This document shows positions 20,099 through 30,233 of a stretch of DNA of 64,000 nt, piece after piece. Position 1 is the stretch's first letter. Every line of letters starts with the position of its first letter. A model generated the notes under the pieces. The model did not search any database. It was not told the origin of the DNA and worked only from the letters and a program-made list of their open reading frames with translations. Origin of the DNA: Pedobacter sp. Leaf194 (GTDB taxonomy: Bacteria; Bacteroidota; Bacteroidia; Sphingobacteriales; Sphingobacteriaceae). The position numbers were made by a program, and so were the translations under genes. The DNA is taken from NCBI RefSeq assembly GCF_001423945.1, contig NZ_LMPU01000008.1, forward strand, positions 124,001-188,000. Direction: 5' to 3'.

Positions 20099-20123
20099 AT
20101 GGTCTGGACGCCGTCCAGACCAT
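20099..20123 (-). promoter_or_regulatory. perfect hairpin between susD and GH26
   Basis: The arms ATGGTCTGGACG and CGTCCAGACCAT are exact reverse complements separated by one base. The structure lies 43 bases after the susD stop and 114 bases before the GH26 start. It lacks a clean U-tract, so it is more likely an RNA-stability or partial attenuation element that keeps susCD mRNA above the downstream enzymes than a full terminator. Confidence 0.6.
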
Positions 20124-20166
20124 AACAACCAAACTAAACTAAACCAATTTTAATTTTTCTTTAATA

Positions 20167-21780
20167 TCAATAGCCTGGGTTTTGTGCTAAACCCCAATTC
20201 TGCGATTCACTCACTGGCAAAGGCAATACCGGATAGGGATTAACCATTCCTTGAGTAATCGAATGAGTCATTGCTCTGGCTCTGTTCTCTGCGGTTAAGC
20301 TATTCATATATTTACCAGTTCTGATCATATCCCAATAATGAATAGAATACATTGCAAGTTCCACACGGCGCTCATGATAAATTGCATCAAGAAGCGGCTG
20401 TCCATTTAGTGAGGCAGAAACATCAGGTAAAGTTCCTGCAGGAAGTACATTTGGCTGATAAATTTCAGAATTACCTAAAACTGTACCTTTAGGTTTTGTA
20501 GACAACCTTGCCCTGGCTCTAATTTTATTTAAAATATCAACAGCTTCGTTATTAATATTTAAATGAGCAGCGGCTTCCGCATTCATTAGAAGTACATCAC
20601 TATACAACATCATACGAATATTTTGCCCACTACCTTTAAGTTGCACGGGTTTAACTATGGCTGCCTTTCTATTCAAATATCCCGTCGCATTTTCAGAAAG
20701 ATCAATAACATTTGATATACCAAGTACGATATCGCCGTTTTTAATTACTGTCGCAGGCAAGCGAGGATCATTAGGTTCAAACTCATTCACTAAGTTCTGC
20801 GTAGGGTTGTTAAAACCATAACCAAACGTTTTCCTGTTGTTCTGAAAAACATTCGTTGCTGTGCCTGTTTTAATCGGACCATAGCTGTCTGGTGAGGCCG
20901 TAAATTGCAATTCAAAAATAGATTCTGAACTATTTTCGCCTTCATCTTCTTCTATAGCTGCGAAATTTTGGATTAAGCTGTATTGATTAGAGTTCATTAC
21001 AGTTTTAGTCACATCATAAACATCTTTCCACGTATGTTTAGCGGTGTTATCCGTGCCCAATTGATACATAATCACTCTTGCCAAATATGCTGTGGCAGCC
21101 CCCTTAGTAGCTCTGCCTAAATCCGCAGTAGCATATTGATTTTTTTCAGGCAGCAGATCAATCGCCGCTTTTAAATCTTTTTCAATAAATGCATAAGTTT
21201 CTGCAAGCGAGTTTCTAGGAACCTTACCAAACTTATCTAATGCAACAGAATTTTCGAAAAGCGGAACACCTCCAAATACTCTGGCTAAATAGAAATAAAA
21301 ATACGCTCTTAAGAACAACGCTTCGCCTTTGAATCTTTTTTTCAAATTGGCATCAATAGTACCTCCATCAACGCCATTGATAACGATATTAGCTCTGGAA
21401 ACTCCTGTAAAACAATGCGACCATAAGGTTTGCATGATGGCGTTATTTCCCGATGTACGCCATTCTTTCATTTCAGTTAGCGCTGTAAGGTCACTAACTG
21501 TACTTCCTTTTTCGGCATCATCCGACAATACATCGCCAAACATCCAATGGTACATATTACCTAGATAAGGACCGTTACCCCATTGTGGTCCTTCATCCCA
21601 TGAAGCTGTGTCATAAATTGCATTTACGGCGAGCACTGCATTTTTCGGATCTTTAAATAAGGTCACATCTGTAGAAGCACCTAGCGGTTCTTCGGTTAAA
21701 AACTTTTTACAGCCACTTGTATTTACTAAAATTACGGTCACAACCAGTGACAATAAATAACTATATTTTCTCTTATTCAT
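20167..21780 (-). CDS. susD: SusD/RagB-family surface glycan-binding lipoprotein
   Basis: This outer-membrane lipoprotein caps the TonB transporter and binds oligosaccharide. A lipobox NTSGC places the lipidated Cys at residue 24, followed by KKFLTEEP, a standard SusD start. TPR-like helices follow, with LFLRAYFYF, and the C-terminal conserved block runs ERRVELAMYSIHYWDMIR, with PLPVSESQ near the end. Length is 537 residues. It starts eleven bases after the susC stop. The pair is the outer-membrane import module of the mannan locus. Confidence 0.96.
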   Translation of the reverse strand: MNKRKYSYLLSLVVTVILVNTSGCKKFLTEEPLGASTDVTLFKDPKNAVLAVNAIYDTASWDEGPQWGNGPYLGNMYHWMFGDVLSDDAEKGSTVSDLTALTEMKEWRTSGNNAIMQTLWSHCFTGVSRANIVINGVDGGTIDANLKKRFKGEALFLRAYFYFYLARVFGGVPLFENSVALDKFGKVPRNSLAETYAFIEKDLKAAIDLLPEKNQYATADLGRATKGAATAYLARVIMYQLGTDNTAKHTWKDVYDVTKTVMNSNQYSLIQNFAAIEEDEGENSSESIFELQFTASPDSYGPIKTGTATNVFQNNRKTFGYGFNNPTQNLVNEFEPNDPRLPATVIKNGDIVLGISNVIDLSENATGYLNRKAAIVKPVQLKGSGQNIRMMLYSDVLLMNAEAAAHLNINNEAVDILNKIRARARLSTKPKGTVLGNSEIYQPNVLPAGTLPDVSASLNGQPLLDAIYHERRVELAMYSIHYWDMIRTGKYMNSLTAENRARAMTHSITQGMVNPYPVLPLPVSESQNWGLAQNPGY

Positions 21781-21791
21781 CTTATTAAAAA

Positions 21792-24700
21792 TTATAATTG
21801 AACATTGATGCCAAATCTGAAAGTACGTGGTTGAGGATAATTCCCAAAATCAACACCATATGCTAAAGGATTATCAAAGTATCCATTTGAAGAAATTTCT
21901 GGATCAAATCCCCTGTATTTTGTAAAAGTTGCCAGGTTATCTACTGCAGCATAAACCCTTAGACCGTTAAGTTTTAATTTACTCATAATATTAGCGGAGA
22001 AATTATAGCCTAATTGAATGTTTTTTATTCTTAAATAACTTCCATCTTCCACGTACCGATCGCTAAACTGATCGTTTTTATTTAAATCTCTTGAGGTAAC
22101 ACGAGGCTCATTGGTGTTGGTGTTTGCTGGCGTCCATGCATTTGCCCTATCAGCATAAAAGTTATTCCATGTAGCTGCAAAATTACTGGACTTGTTTAAA
22201 GCAAAGCTCAAACCGTTTACTAACTCCTGCCCTTGTACGCCTTGAAAGAAAATTCCTAAATCAAATTGCTTGTAGGTGAAGTTTCCATTAAATCCGTAGC
22301 TAAAGTCCGGACTTGTTGCATCACCAAGAATCTGATTATCACTACCGTTGATCACGCCATCGCCATTAAAATCTACATATTTTACATCTCCAGGCTTAGC
22401 ATTTGGCTGAATTAAGTTCCCAGAAGGCGTTTTGTAATTGCTCACCTCCCCTTGACTGTGGAAAATACCATCTGTTTTTAAACCGAAATAAGATGCCAGT
22501 GGAGAACCCACTTTGGTGATTGTGGTATTACCAAGTTGGGATAAAACATTACCGCTTGCAATTGGATTTCCCCCGCCTAAGCTTGTTATTTTATTTCTAA
22601 TCTTCGTAAAATTAGCGCCTAAGTTATATCCAAAATCGCCAATTTTATCTTTATAAGATATAGACAATTCAATACCCTTGTTTTCCATGCTACCGACATT
22701 TGCTCTTGGAGGTGCAAACCCTAAATAATCTGGAACAGGTAGAAGCGCAATCATATCACTGGTTTTTTTGATAAAGTAATCCGCTGTAAGAGATAATTTA
22801 TAGTCAAAAAAATCAGCATCCAAGCCAAAGTTGGTGCTTTTGGTATTTTCCCATTTAATTTTTGTATTTGCCAACTGAGTGGGTATACTTCCTGGTTGGG
22901 CAACGTTGTTGAAAGAGTAATTCTGATTATTTGTTACAACAGAAGCGAATCCGTAGTTATCAGCACTATTTTGATTACCAACTTCTCCATAACCGACTCT
23001 GAATTTCAAATTAGATAAATCTTTCCAGTTTTTTAAGAATTCCTCTTGACTAGCCCTCCATGCGAATGAAAACGATGGAAAGGTCCCTAAACGGGTTTCA
23101 GGTAAGAATTTTGATGATTGATCAAATCTTAAAGTTGCAGTTATTAAATACTTATCATTGAAGGCATAATTCAATCGGCCAAAAAATGACAATAAAGTAT
23201 TTTCTCCAGCTGAGCTACTCACATTTGCGGATGTATTTCTTGCCGCTGAAATGTACCTCAAACTAACATCAGCAGGTACGTCAAATGCTGTAATGGAAAT
23301 ACCATTTCCTCTTACCTTTTGAACTTCCTGTCCTAATATTGCATCAAATGAATGTTTCTTATTAAATACTTTTTTGTAATTCAGATAATTACTTAATGTC
23401 CAGCTCACATTCTCCGATCGTGACTCGGTTAAAGCGCTTGTATTATTTTGATCCTGAGATCCTATATAATACTGTGGTAAAAAGTTTTTATTTTGAACGT
23501 TATTAAAGCTAACTCCAAATTCTGACCTGAAGGTTAGGGATTTAATAATCTGAGCGGACACAAATAGATTACCTAAAAGGTTATTGGAATAGGTATTATT
23601 CCCACTCTGTTCATCAGCAGCTCTAACTGGATTCGGTACTTCCGAAAGCGAATAAACATAATTACCATCTGGCCCGGTAACTGGTGTTATGGGATCTATC
23701 AGTGCTGCATTCCTAAGCACCAGTCGATTATAATTATCTTGAGCCGATCTTGTATAAGTAGCAATTACACCACCCTTTAACCAGTTATTAAATTTAAATT
23801 CATCATTTAAACGAATATTATATTTCTGAAAGCCAGAATTTTTGATAGTACCATCCTGTTTAAAGTAGTTGCCACTAAACAGATATTTATTATTTTCAGA
23901 ACCACCGGCATAACTTAAATAATAATTCTGCATCAAACCATTTTGTAAAACAGCATCTTGCCAATCTGTACCAACAGCATTGGATTGAATTGCATTTTGA
24001 AATGGAGTAACAAATTTTGGATCCAATGGCTGGTTCTCGTTTGCATAGGCTTGTGTAATCAGTTTTGCGTAACCGGCACCGCTAATCAAATTTAATTTTT
24101 TATAGACTTGCTGGACTCCTACGTAGGAATTAAAATTAACTTCTGGTTTACCGATTTTTCCCTTTTTGGTTGTAACTAATACTACACCGTTGGCGCCGCG
24201 GGAACCATAAATTGCGGTTGCAGAAGCATCTTTCAAAATATCCATCGATTCTATATCATCAGGTGATAAGTTTCCAATACCACTAGTTTGAAAACCGTCA
24301 ACAACATACAAAGGATCACTGTTATTAATTGTTCCAATACCTCTGATTCGAATACGTGTACCAGCACCTGGCTGTCCAGAATTAGAAGTCACTTCTACCC
24401 CAGCCAACCTGCCCTGCAGGGCTTGTACCGGATCTGTTGTCGCTACAGCAGTTAATTGTTTATTACTGACACTAGCGGTAGCTCCGGTTACATCCGAACG
24501 TTTGGCCGTTCCGTAGCCCACGACCACCACATCACTCAACTCCTGAGATGATGATTGCAAAATTACATTGATTTGAGTTTGACCGCCAATCAGGACTTCT
24601 TTGGAATTCATACCTACAAAACTTACAACGAGAGTTGTAGCTCCATTAGGAACACTGATTTTAAATTTACCATCTGCATCCGTTAATGTGCTGTTCTTTG

Positions 24701-24851
24701 AGTTTTTAATAAGCACACTTGCTCCGGGCAATGTTTCTCCGCTAGCATCCTTCACCTGCCCTGTGATGCTTCTTTCTTGCGCTTTTGCGTCAGATATAAA
24801 ACAAAAACATAGAAACAAAATGGATGCAATTGCATAATAATTTTTTCTCAT
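21792..24851 (-). CDS. susC: SusC/RagA-family TonB-dependent transporter
   Basis: This outer-membrane beta-barrel imports oligosaccharides with energy from TonB. The signal peptide ends at about 24. A carboxypeptidase-regulatory-like domain (about 28-105: GQVKDASGETLPGASV) is followed by the SusC signature VVVGYGTAKR. The plug domain comes next (about 115-225, IRGIGTINNSDPLYVVDG and ATAIYGSRGANGV), then the 22-strand barrel ending in RTFRFGINVQL. Length is 1019 residues, normal for the family. It is the first gene of the reverse operon, divergent from the AraC gene across about 200 bases, which should contain the operon promoter. There is no anti-sigma/sigma pair beside it, so control is probably by the AraC protein. 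Confidence 0.97.
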   Translation of the reverse strand: MRKNYYAIASILFLCFCFISDAKAQERSITGQVKDASGETLPGASVLIKNSKNSTLTDADGKFKISVPNGATTLVVSFVGMNSKEVLIGGQTQINVILQSSSQELSDVVVVGYGTAKRSDVTGATASVSNKQLTAVATTDPVQALQGRLAGVEVTSNSGQPGAGTRIRIRGIGTINNSDPLYVVDGFQTSGIGNLSPDDIESMDILKDASATAIYGSRGANGVVLVTTKKGKIGKPEVNFNSYVGVQQVYKKLNLISGAGYAKLITQAYANENQPLDPKFVTPFQNAIQSNAVGTDWQDAVLQNGLMQNYYLSYAGGSENNKYLFSGNYFKQDGTIKNSGFQKYNIRLNDEFKFNNWLKGGVIATYTRSAQDNYNRLVLRNAALIDPITPVTGPDGNYVYSLSEVPNPVRAADEQSGNNTYSNNLLGNLFVSAQIIKSLTFRSEFGVSFNNVQNKNFLPQYYIGSQDQNNTSALTESRSENVSWTLSNYLNYKKVFNKKHSFDAILGQEVQKVRGNGISITAFDVPADVSLRYISAARNTSANVSSSAGENTLLSFFGRLNYAFNDKYLITATLRFDQSSKFLPETRLGTFPSFSFAWRASQEEFLKNWKDLSNLKFRVGYGEVGNQNSADNYGFASVVTNNQNYSFNNVAQPGSIPTQLANTKIKWENTKSTNFGLDADFFDYKLSLTADYFIKKTSDMIALLPVPDYLGFAPPRANVGSMENKGIELSISYKDKIGDFGYNLGANFTKIRNKITSLGGGNPIASGNVLSQLGNTTITKVGSPLASYFGLKTDGIFHSQGEVSNYKTPSGNLIQPNAKPGDVKYVDFNGDGVINGSDNQILGDATSPDFSYGFNGNFTYKQFDLGIFFQGVQGQELVNGLSFALNKSSNFAATWNNFYADRANAWTPANTNTNEPRVTSRDLNKNDQFSDRYVEDGSYLRIKNIQLGYNFSANIMSKLKLNGLRVYAAVDNLATFTKYRGFDPEISSNGYFDNPLAYGVDFGNYPQPRTFRFGINVQL

Positions 24852-25052
24852 AAGATTTATCTATTGGTTATTAATTCAAAACTATGCAATAAATCGCTTT
24901 TCGATTAATACTATTATACCATTTTATACCAATTAAAAATCATTATTATCTATTAAGTGTCATTAGGCCGATATTTCTAAATATTTATTACTAGTATTAA
25001 TATAACAGATAAACTATTTATATTTACCAAACATAAATTTCCACTAACCGTC

Positions 25053-25928
25053 ATGAGCAACCAGATTGTTAAAGAAATCACCCCTCTCACGCAGAGCGAT
25101 TGTTTTACATTATTCTCGAGGGTCAAAACGGGATTTGATTTTCCGCTCCACTACCACGAAGAATTTGAGCTCAATTTAATTTTGAATGCTGGCGGTGCAA
25201 AGAGAATTGTCGGTGACCATATTGAAGTGATTGAGGACATGGAGTTGGTTTTGGTTGGTCCAAATCTATCTCATGCCTGGTTTACGAATGAGTGTAAAGA
25301 CAAAGAAATAACTGAAATAACCATCCAGTTCCATAAAGATCTTTTTGATGACTCTTTATTAAGAAAGAATCAACTGAGTTTTATCAGAAATATGTTCGAA
25401 CAATCAAAAAAAGGAATCTTATTTTCTCAGGAAACCATAGAAAGATTAAAATCTAGAATTATATATTTAAATAAAAAACAGGGTTTTGATTCTGTGCTGG
25501 AGCTTCTATCGATATTACATGATTTATCTATATCAAGAAATATTAGGTCTTTATCGAATTCGAGCTTCAACAATGACCAGTTAAATTATAACAGCAGAAG
25601 AATAGAAAAAGCTTTTGAGTATATGAATGCACACTATGGCAAACAAATTACTTTATTTGAAGTAGCGAAAATAGCCAATATGCCTGAAACTTCTTTCAGT
25701 AGATTTATGAAAAAAAGAACAGGCAACACTTTTATTGACAGCTTAAATGAAATAAGAATTGGGAATGCCAGCAGGATGCTGATCGACACCACCCACACCA
25801 TTGCGGAAATTGCCTACAAATGTGGCTTTAATAACATTTCCAATTTCAACAGAACTTTCAAAAACAAAAAAGATTGTACGCCCAAAGATTTTAGAGAAAG
25901 CTTTACCGGCACTAGGATATTTATATAA
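25053..25928 (+). CDS. AraC-family regulator with N-terminal cupin domain
   Basis: This transcription factor is probably the switch for the mannan operon. Residues about 15-100 form a cupin sensor (FDFPLHYHEEFELNLI, HAWF). Residues about 190-291 carry two helix-turn-helix motifs (ITLFEVAKIANMPETSFSRF and IAEIAYKCGFNNISNFNR) with the terminal KDFR of the AraC/XylS family. It is transcribed away from susC, with about 200 bases between the two starts. A cytoplasmic cupin/AraC sensor would respond to an imported sugar, unlike the membrane hybrid two-component sensors commonly seen in Bacteroides loci. Confidence 0.9.
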   Translation: MSNQIVKEITPLTQSDCFTLFSRVKTGFDFPLHYHEEFELNLILNAGGAKRIVGDHIEVIEDMELVLVGPNLSHAWFTNECKDKEITEITIQFHKDLFDDSLLRKNQLSFIRNMFEQSKKGILFSQETIERLKSRIIYLNKKQGFDSVLELLSILHDLSISRNIRSLSNSSFNNDQLNYNSRRIEKAFEYMNAHYGKQITLFEVAKIANMPETSFSRFMKKRTGNTFIDSLNEIRIGNASRMLIDTTHTIAEIAYKCGFNNISNFNRTFKNKKDCTPKDFRESFTGTRIFI

Positions 25929-26670
25929 ATTCCATAGAAATAGAATAGCTGCAGATAAACTACCAGGCAATGATGGCTAATAACGTTAATCTGTATTATA
26001 TAGAAGCTCTTTTATGCAAAACAATAAGTCTAAAGTATTCTTTAAAATAGATTCAATTTATACCCAAAAGATTTTCTTCAAACCAGCCTAAAACAGATCC
26101 TTGATTCAAATGCCAGACAACTCTTTAAAAAAGCAATTCTCTTTCTAGCGGTCCATTTAGCTCATCGTGAAACCCTAGTCCATTATCTTCGTTAATGAAT
26201 TTGACGGATAGGACAGCTTATTCGCATTCCATTAATTTCATTTGTGAAAAACTGCCCTCTAGAAAGTAACTCCGGTTATAATTTATATACTAATTGATGA
26301 AATAGTATCAGCATCTTAAAGGGTTTAAAAGTATTTTTGAAAAGCTAACCAAAGACATCATTAGCGGTGAATTTACTAACAGCATATAAATAAGCTTTAT
26401 CCTGGAACCAGTGAACCATTTACTTTTGACAATAACAAAACATCCCCCGAAGTTATGCGGAGGATGTTTTAACGTCGCTCCATTTGGTTGGAATTACATT
26501 AAACAAATGTTCTTTTTTCATTAAGAATCTGGCATTTCCATAGAAATCTAAAAAAGGTCCTAAAACTTTTTTCGTATGATAATAGACCAAGGGGTGCAAG
26601 TTTAATAAGTACTAAAACAGATAAGACTGCGATCTTTTCAGGCAGCAACGTTATAAATAAAAACAGAATA
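25929..26670. other. intergenic region with hairpin, no gene recognised
   Basis: The 742 bases between the AraC gene and the GH5 gene hold no coding frame with a family match on either strand. A short open stretch around 26300-26390 reads like the end of a protein but has no recognisable relatives. The only strong structure is the hairpin at 26437-26470. It may represent eroded coding sequence plus the promoter of the GH5 gene. Confidence 0.5.
26437..26470. terminator. hairpin, possible terminator or attenuator
   Basis: Arms AAAACATCCCCCG and CGGAGGATGTTTT pair with one mismatch around an 8-base loop. The TTTT at its end is a minimal U-tract. It lies 200 bases upstream of the GH5 start and 510 bases after the AraC stop, so it could end the AraC transcript or act in the GH5 leader. 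Confidence 0.5.
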
Positions 26671-27987
26671 ATGAGGATAATAAGATCACAGCTTTGCTTA
26701 GCTTCTTTAACGATAATAGTATTGGTCAATGCCTGCAAAACACAAAAGCATTTTGTTCAGGTTAAGGATAAAAATTTCATCATAGAAAAAAAAATCTATC
26801 ATTTTGTGGGAACAAATTTCTGGTACGGAGCATACATTGCTGCAAATGCGGATTATGGAAATAGACCGCGTTTGATCAGAGAATTAAACCATTTACAAAA
26901 ATTAGGCGTAAAAAACCTGCGTGTGGTTGCCGCTTCTGAAGAATCTGATTACGGTTTGCCCCTAAGCCCTCCTTTTCAATATAAAAACGGTAAATACAAC
27001 GAAACTCTCTTGCAAGGACTGGATTTTTTACTGGCAGAGATGCATAAGAGAGACATGCGAGCAATTCTTATTTTAAACAATTATTGGGATTGGTCTGGAG
27101 GTATGGGACAATATGTCTCGTGGACTACTGGGCAAAGCGTAATTGACCCAAGTACGAAAAAAACAGATACCTGGGATGACGCGATGAAGTTTTCTGCAAC
27201 TTTTTACACCAATGTTAAGGCGCAAGAGATTTATCGTAAATACATCAAGATGATTACCAACAGGGTCAATATATATACTAAAAAAGCATACAGAGATGAG
27301 ACAGCGATTATGGCTTGGGAGCTGGCTAACGAGCCCCGTCCATCTGGCGCCGGAAATATGGTAGAGAAGATGAAAATTTTTGCCAAATGGATTGATGAAA
27401 CCGCAAAATACATTCATAATCAGGCTCCTAATCAGTTGGTAACAACGGGTAGTGAAGGCAGTAAAGGCACATTAAATAGCCTTGATAACACCTTGCAAGC
27501 GCACAATAGTGAATATATAGATTACATGACTTTCCATATGTGGCCAAAAAACTGGGGATGGTATCAAGCAGATAAGCCAGAAATGTTAGCCAGTGCAAAA
27601 GCCAACACCGCAAAATACATTGATGAGCATATTGAGCTGGCAAATAAGTTAAATAAGCCAACGGTGTTAGAAGAATTTGGTTTTGTTCGGGATCGAGAAA
27701 GATTTTCCGCCGACAGTTCTACAAATGAACGTGACAGCTATTACAGATTTGTGTTAGATTTTATGAAAAACCGAATTAGAGATAAAAAGCCAATAGGTGG
27801 TCTAAATTTTTGGGGCTGGGGCGGAGAAGGTCGTGGAAAACAAAAAGACTATATGTGGAAAGCTGGCGATAATTCTTTTACAGGCGATCCTTTTGGTGAA
27901 GCTCAGGGATTAAACTCTATATTTAACACCGACAAAAGCACATTGAGTATCATCTCCAGGTATGCACAAGAAATAGATAAAAAATAA
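26671..27987 (+). CDS. GH5 (subfamily 7-like) beta-mannanase lipoprotein
   Basis: This endo-beta-1,4-mannanase is probably anchored at the outer membrane. The signal ends with VLVNAC, giving a lipidated Cys22. The TIM barrel starts at FVGTNFWYGAYI and contains WELANEPRPSG with acid/base E221. It also contains TVLEEFGFVRD with nucleophile E335, and NFWGWGGEG near the end is typical of GH5_7 mannanases. Length is 438 residues. It is read in the same direction as the AraC gene but is probably a separate unit. Together with the two GH26 enzymes it makes three mannanases in the locus, one of them lipid-anchored. Confidence 0.92.
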   Translation: MRIIRSQLCLASLTIIVLVNACKTQKHFVQVKDKNFIIEKKIYHFVGTNFWYGAYIAANADYGNRPRLIRELNHLQKLGVKNLRVVAASEESDYGLPLSPPFQYKNGKYNETLLQGLDFLLAEMHKRDMRAILILNNYWDWSGGMGQYVSWTTGQSVIDPSTKKTDTWDDAMKFSATFYTNVKAQEIYRKYIKMITNRVNIYTKKAYRDETAIMAWELANEPRPSGAGNMVEKMKIFAKWIDETAKYIHNQAPNQLVTTGSEGSKGTLNSLDNTLQAHNSEYIDYMTFHMWPKNWGWYQADKPEMLASAKANTAKYIDEHIELANKLNKPTVLEEFGFVRDRERFSADSSTNERDSYYRFVLDFMKNRIRDKKPIGGLNFWGWGGEGRGKQKDYMWKAGDNSFTGDPFGEAQGLNSIFNTDKSTLSIISRYAQEIDKK

Positions 27988-28102
27988 AATATTGTTTTTG
28001 GCAAGAAGTTCGGTTTTTAGAACACGCCTATATCTTTAAATATGGAGCACCAAAATCGAAAACGTATTTGGGGCAATGCTCTTCTTAATTTACAAAGACC
28101 TA

Positions 28103-29686
28103 ATGAGAAATAAACTAAAAATAATAACATTCATAATCAATATCCTGGTTGCATCATTTTCTTTAGCCGCAAAAGATGTAGCTAAAGAAAATGACGAGGA
28201 AAAAAAGATATTTAATGTGGTGACCTACGGCGCCGTAGGTGATGGTAAAACCCTCAACACACTGGCTATTCAAAAAGCCATCGATGCGGCCAGTATAACG
28301 AAATCAGGCGGACGCGTTTTTTTCCCGAAAGGACAGTTTCTAACCGGCAGTATCGAATTGAAAAGTAACGTTGATCTTTATCTTTCCGAAGGAAGTATTG
28401 TATTGGGGAGCACAGATCCAAAAGATTACCAAAGCGTGAGTTCTGAAGGCAGACCAGACTCACCAAAAAAAGACGACAATACGCATTTAGGATTAATTTT
28501 AGCACATAATGCAACCAATATCACGCTTTATGGGAAAGGCACAATCGACGGTCAAGGCAGAGCTTTAGCCCTTACTATTGATAGCTTACATCATGCCCAA
28601 GTTCAGGTCGACCCCAATTACAATGTTCTGAGCATGCGGCCCAGTGAAACCGTTCGCCCTAAACTATTTAGTTTTTCCCAATGTAAAAAAGTTAAGATCG
28701 AAGGGATAGACATCAAAAGTAGTGCGGGTTGGGGACTTTCTTTCGAACTATGTAACGATTTGACAATAAACAGAATTAACTTAACAAACAGAGCATTTTG
28801 GAATAATGATGGTATGGATATAACAGATTGCACCAATGTAAGAATTACAAACTGTGATGTCAATTCTGCAGATGATGGTCTTTGTCTAAAATCTTATTAT
28901 CCGGGCTATTTTAACGATAACATCTATATCGCTAATTGCACCATTAGATCTAGCGCAAGTGCAATTAAATTCGGCACAGCTTCCTACGGAGGCTTCAAAA
29001 ATGTAACGATAGAGCACATCAAGATATTCGACACCTTTCGTTCTGCAATAGCGATCGAGAGTGTGGATGGCGGAATTATAGAAAATATAAAAGTTCAAAA
29101 TATTAAGGCAAAAAACACAGGTAACGGTATTTTCATCCGCCTAGGCCATAGAGCAGGAGAAAAGCCAGGAAGGATAAAAAATGTGCTGATTAAAGACATT
29201 AAGGTGCAAATACCTTTCGGTCGTCCTGACATTAATTACGATATGAGAGGACCAGAAGTTCCATATTCCCACAATCCATTTCCCGCTTCCATTGTGGGGA
29301 TACCAGGGCACTATATAGAAAATGTAATTATAGAAAATCTAGAAATAACCTATCCTGGCCGTTCATCCAAAGGGATAGCCTACATCCCTTTAAACCGGAT
29401 AGAACAAGTGCCCGAGAAAATAAAGAATTATCCTGAGTTTGATATGTTCGGAGAACTGCCTGCTTGGGCCTTTTATGTCCGTCATGTTAAAGGCATAGAG
29501 TTCAGAGATATCAAAATAAAATTAGACCATGAAGATTTTCGTCCTGCATTTGTTTTTGATGATCTACTAGATTTGAAAATGGAGCATATTAATTTACCCA
29601 AATCCAGCAAAAAAGAAATTGTGTTTAAAAATGTTAAAAATGTAAAATTAGATGATAATGCCGTTTCACATAGGGAAGAGCTGTAA
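28103..29686 (+). CDS. GH28 polygalacturonase-like enzyme
   Basis: This is a secreted beta-helix pectinase. I start it at the ATG at 28103 because it gives a proper signal peptide (MRNKLKIITF to about SLAA). The ATG at 28076 would add nine residues. The mature protein opens with NVVTYGAVGDGKT. The active site shows NNDGMDIT, then SADDGLCLKS, then SAIKFG. It is the second GH28 of the locus and only loosely similar to the reverse-strand copy. It follows GH5 by 115 bases, probably in the same transcript. The substrate is likely a galacturonan or rhamnogalacturonan fragment. Confidence 0.88.
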   Translation: MRNKLKIITFIINILVASFSLAAKDVAKENDEEKKIFNVVTYGAVGDGKTLNTLAIQKAIDAASITKSGGRVFFPKGQFLTGSIELKSNVDLYLSEGSIVLGSTDPKDYQSVSSEGRPDSPKKDDNTHLGLILAHNATNITLYGKGTIDGQGRALALTIDSLHHAQVQVDPNYNVLSMRPSETVRPKLFSFSQCKKVKIEGIDIKSSAGWGLSFELCNDLTINRINLTNRAFWNNDGMDITDCTNVRITNCDVNSADDGLCLKSYYPGYFNDNIYIANCTIRSSASAIKFGTASYGGFKNVTIEHIKIFDTFRSAIAIESVDGGIIENIKVQNIKAKNTGNGIFIRLGHRAGEKPGRIKNVLIKDIKVQIPFGRPDINYDMRGPEVPYSHNPFPASIVGIPGHYIENVIIENLEITYPGRSSKGIAYIPLNRIEQVPEKIKNYPEFDMFGELPAWAFYVRHVKGIEFRDIKIKLDHEDFRPAFVFDDLLDLKMEHINLPKSSKKEIVFKNVKNVKLDDNAVSHREEL

Positions 29687-29721
29687 ATTTATCTTCAAAT
29701 AATTTTCAGCAGCTAAAAGAA

Positions 29722-29907
29722 TTACCTGAAGATAAGAACTCTTGCAATTATCCAGAGAATAGCTATCATGTTATACCAGCTGAGCGCTTTAGAATGGATC
29801 AAACTCATCAATAGCGGCATCACCGAAAAACAAAAACCCAGAATCGTTGAACTCATCCCAATTGAAGCGGTGAACGCCGCACCGATTGCTGCCCATTTAA
29901 TCAGCAT
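29722..29907 (-). CDS. small hypothetical membrane protein
   Basis: This 61-residue frame has two hydrophobic segments (about 3-35 and 45-60) ending VLIFR. No family was recognised. It faces the GH28 gene tail to tail, 35 bases away. It could be a real small membrane protein or the end of a lost transporter gene, because it lies at the edge of the decayed zone. Confidence 0.3.
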   Translation of the reverse strand: MLIKWAAIGAAFTASIGMSSTILGFCFSVMPLLMSLIHSKALSWYNMIAILWIIARVLIFR

Positions 29908-30035
29908 AATGCTAAGACATCAGTTTGCAGAGGCCCCGCTATGAGCTAATTAAATCAATCCTCAGCCTAAGCCATAACATGGCTAATAAAGTTAAAGTTT
30001 TAAACCTGTATGCTCAAAAGTATAGTAAGGAATAA

Positions 30036-30233
30036 TTGAGGGGCTTGCTCCGTGCCACTGGAGGAAGGTATGAGGAAACTAAGCCTGGACTTTTTCCAAG
30101 ACTGGAGGTGAATGCAGATAATGGAAAACTTTTAGAACTGCTCAAGCAAAAAGGCATTGTGAAGGATTTTCCTGAGATAAAGGATAAAAACAAGTATAGG
30201 GTGTTACCAGCGAGGATAACCGATGTGGGTTGA
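30036..30233 (+). pseudogene. coding fragment, unknown protein C-terminus
   Basis: A 65-codon open stretch with protein-like composition (GLFPRLEVNADNGKLLELL and further Lys/Glu-rich residues) has no ATG and no upstream continuation. It looks like the last part of a gene whose front was lost. Family unknown. Confidence 0.25.

Noticed and set aside
25028..25035. TATGTTTG on the reverse strand as a possible -7 box for susC
   Set aside because: It fits the Bacteroidota consensus, but the matching -33 box falls inside the AraC gene with poor spacing, so no promoter is called.
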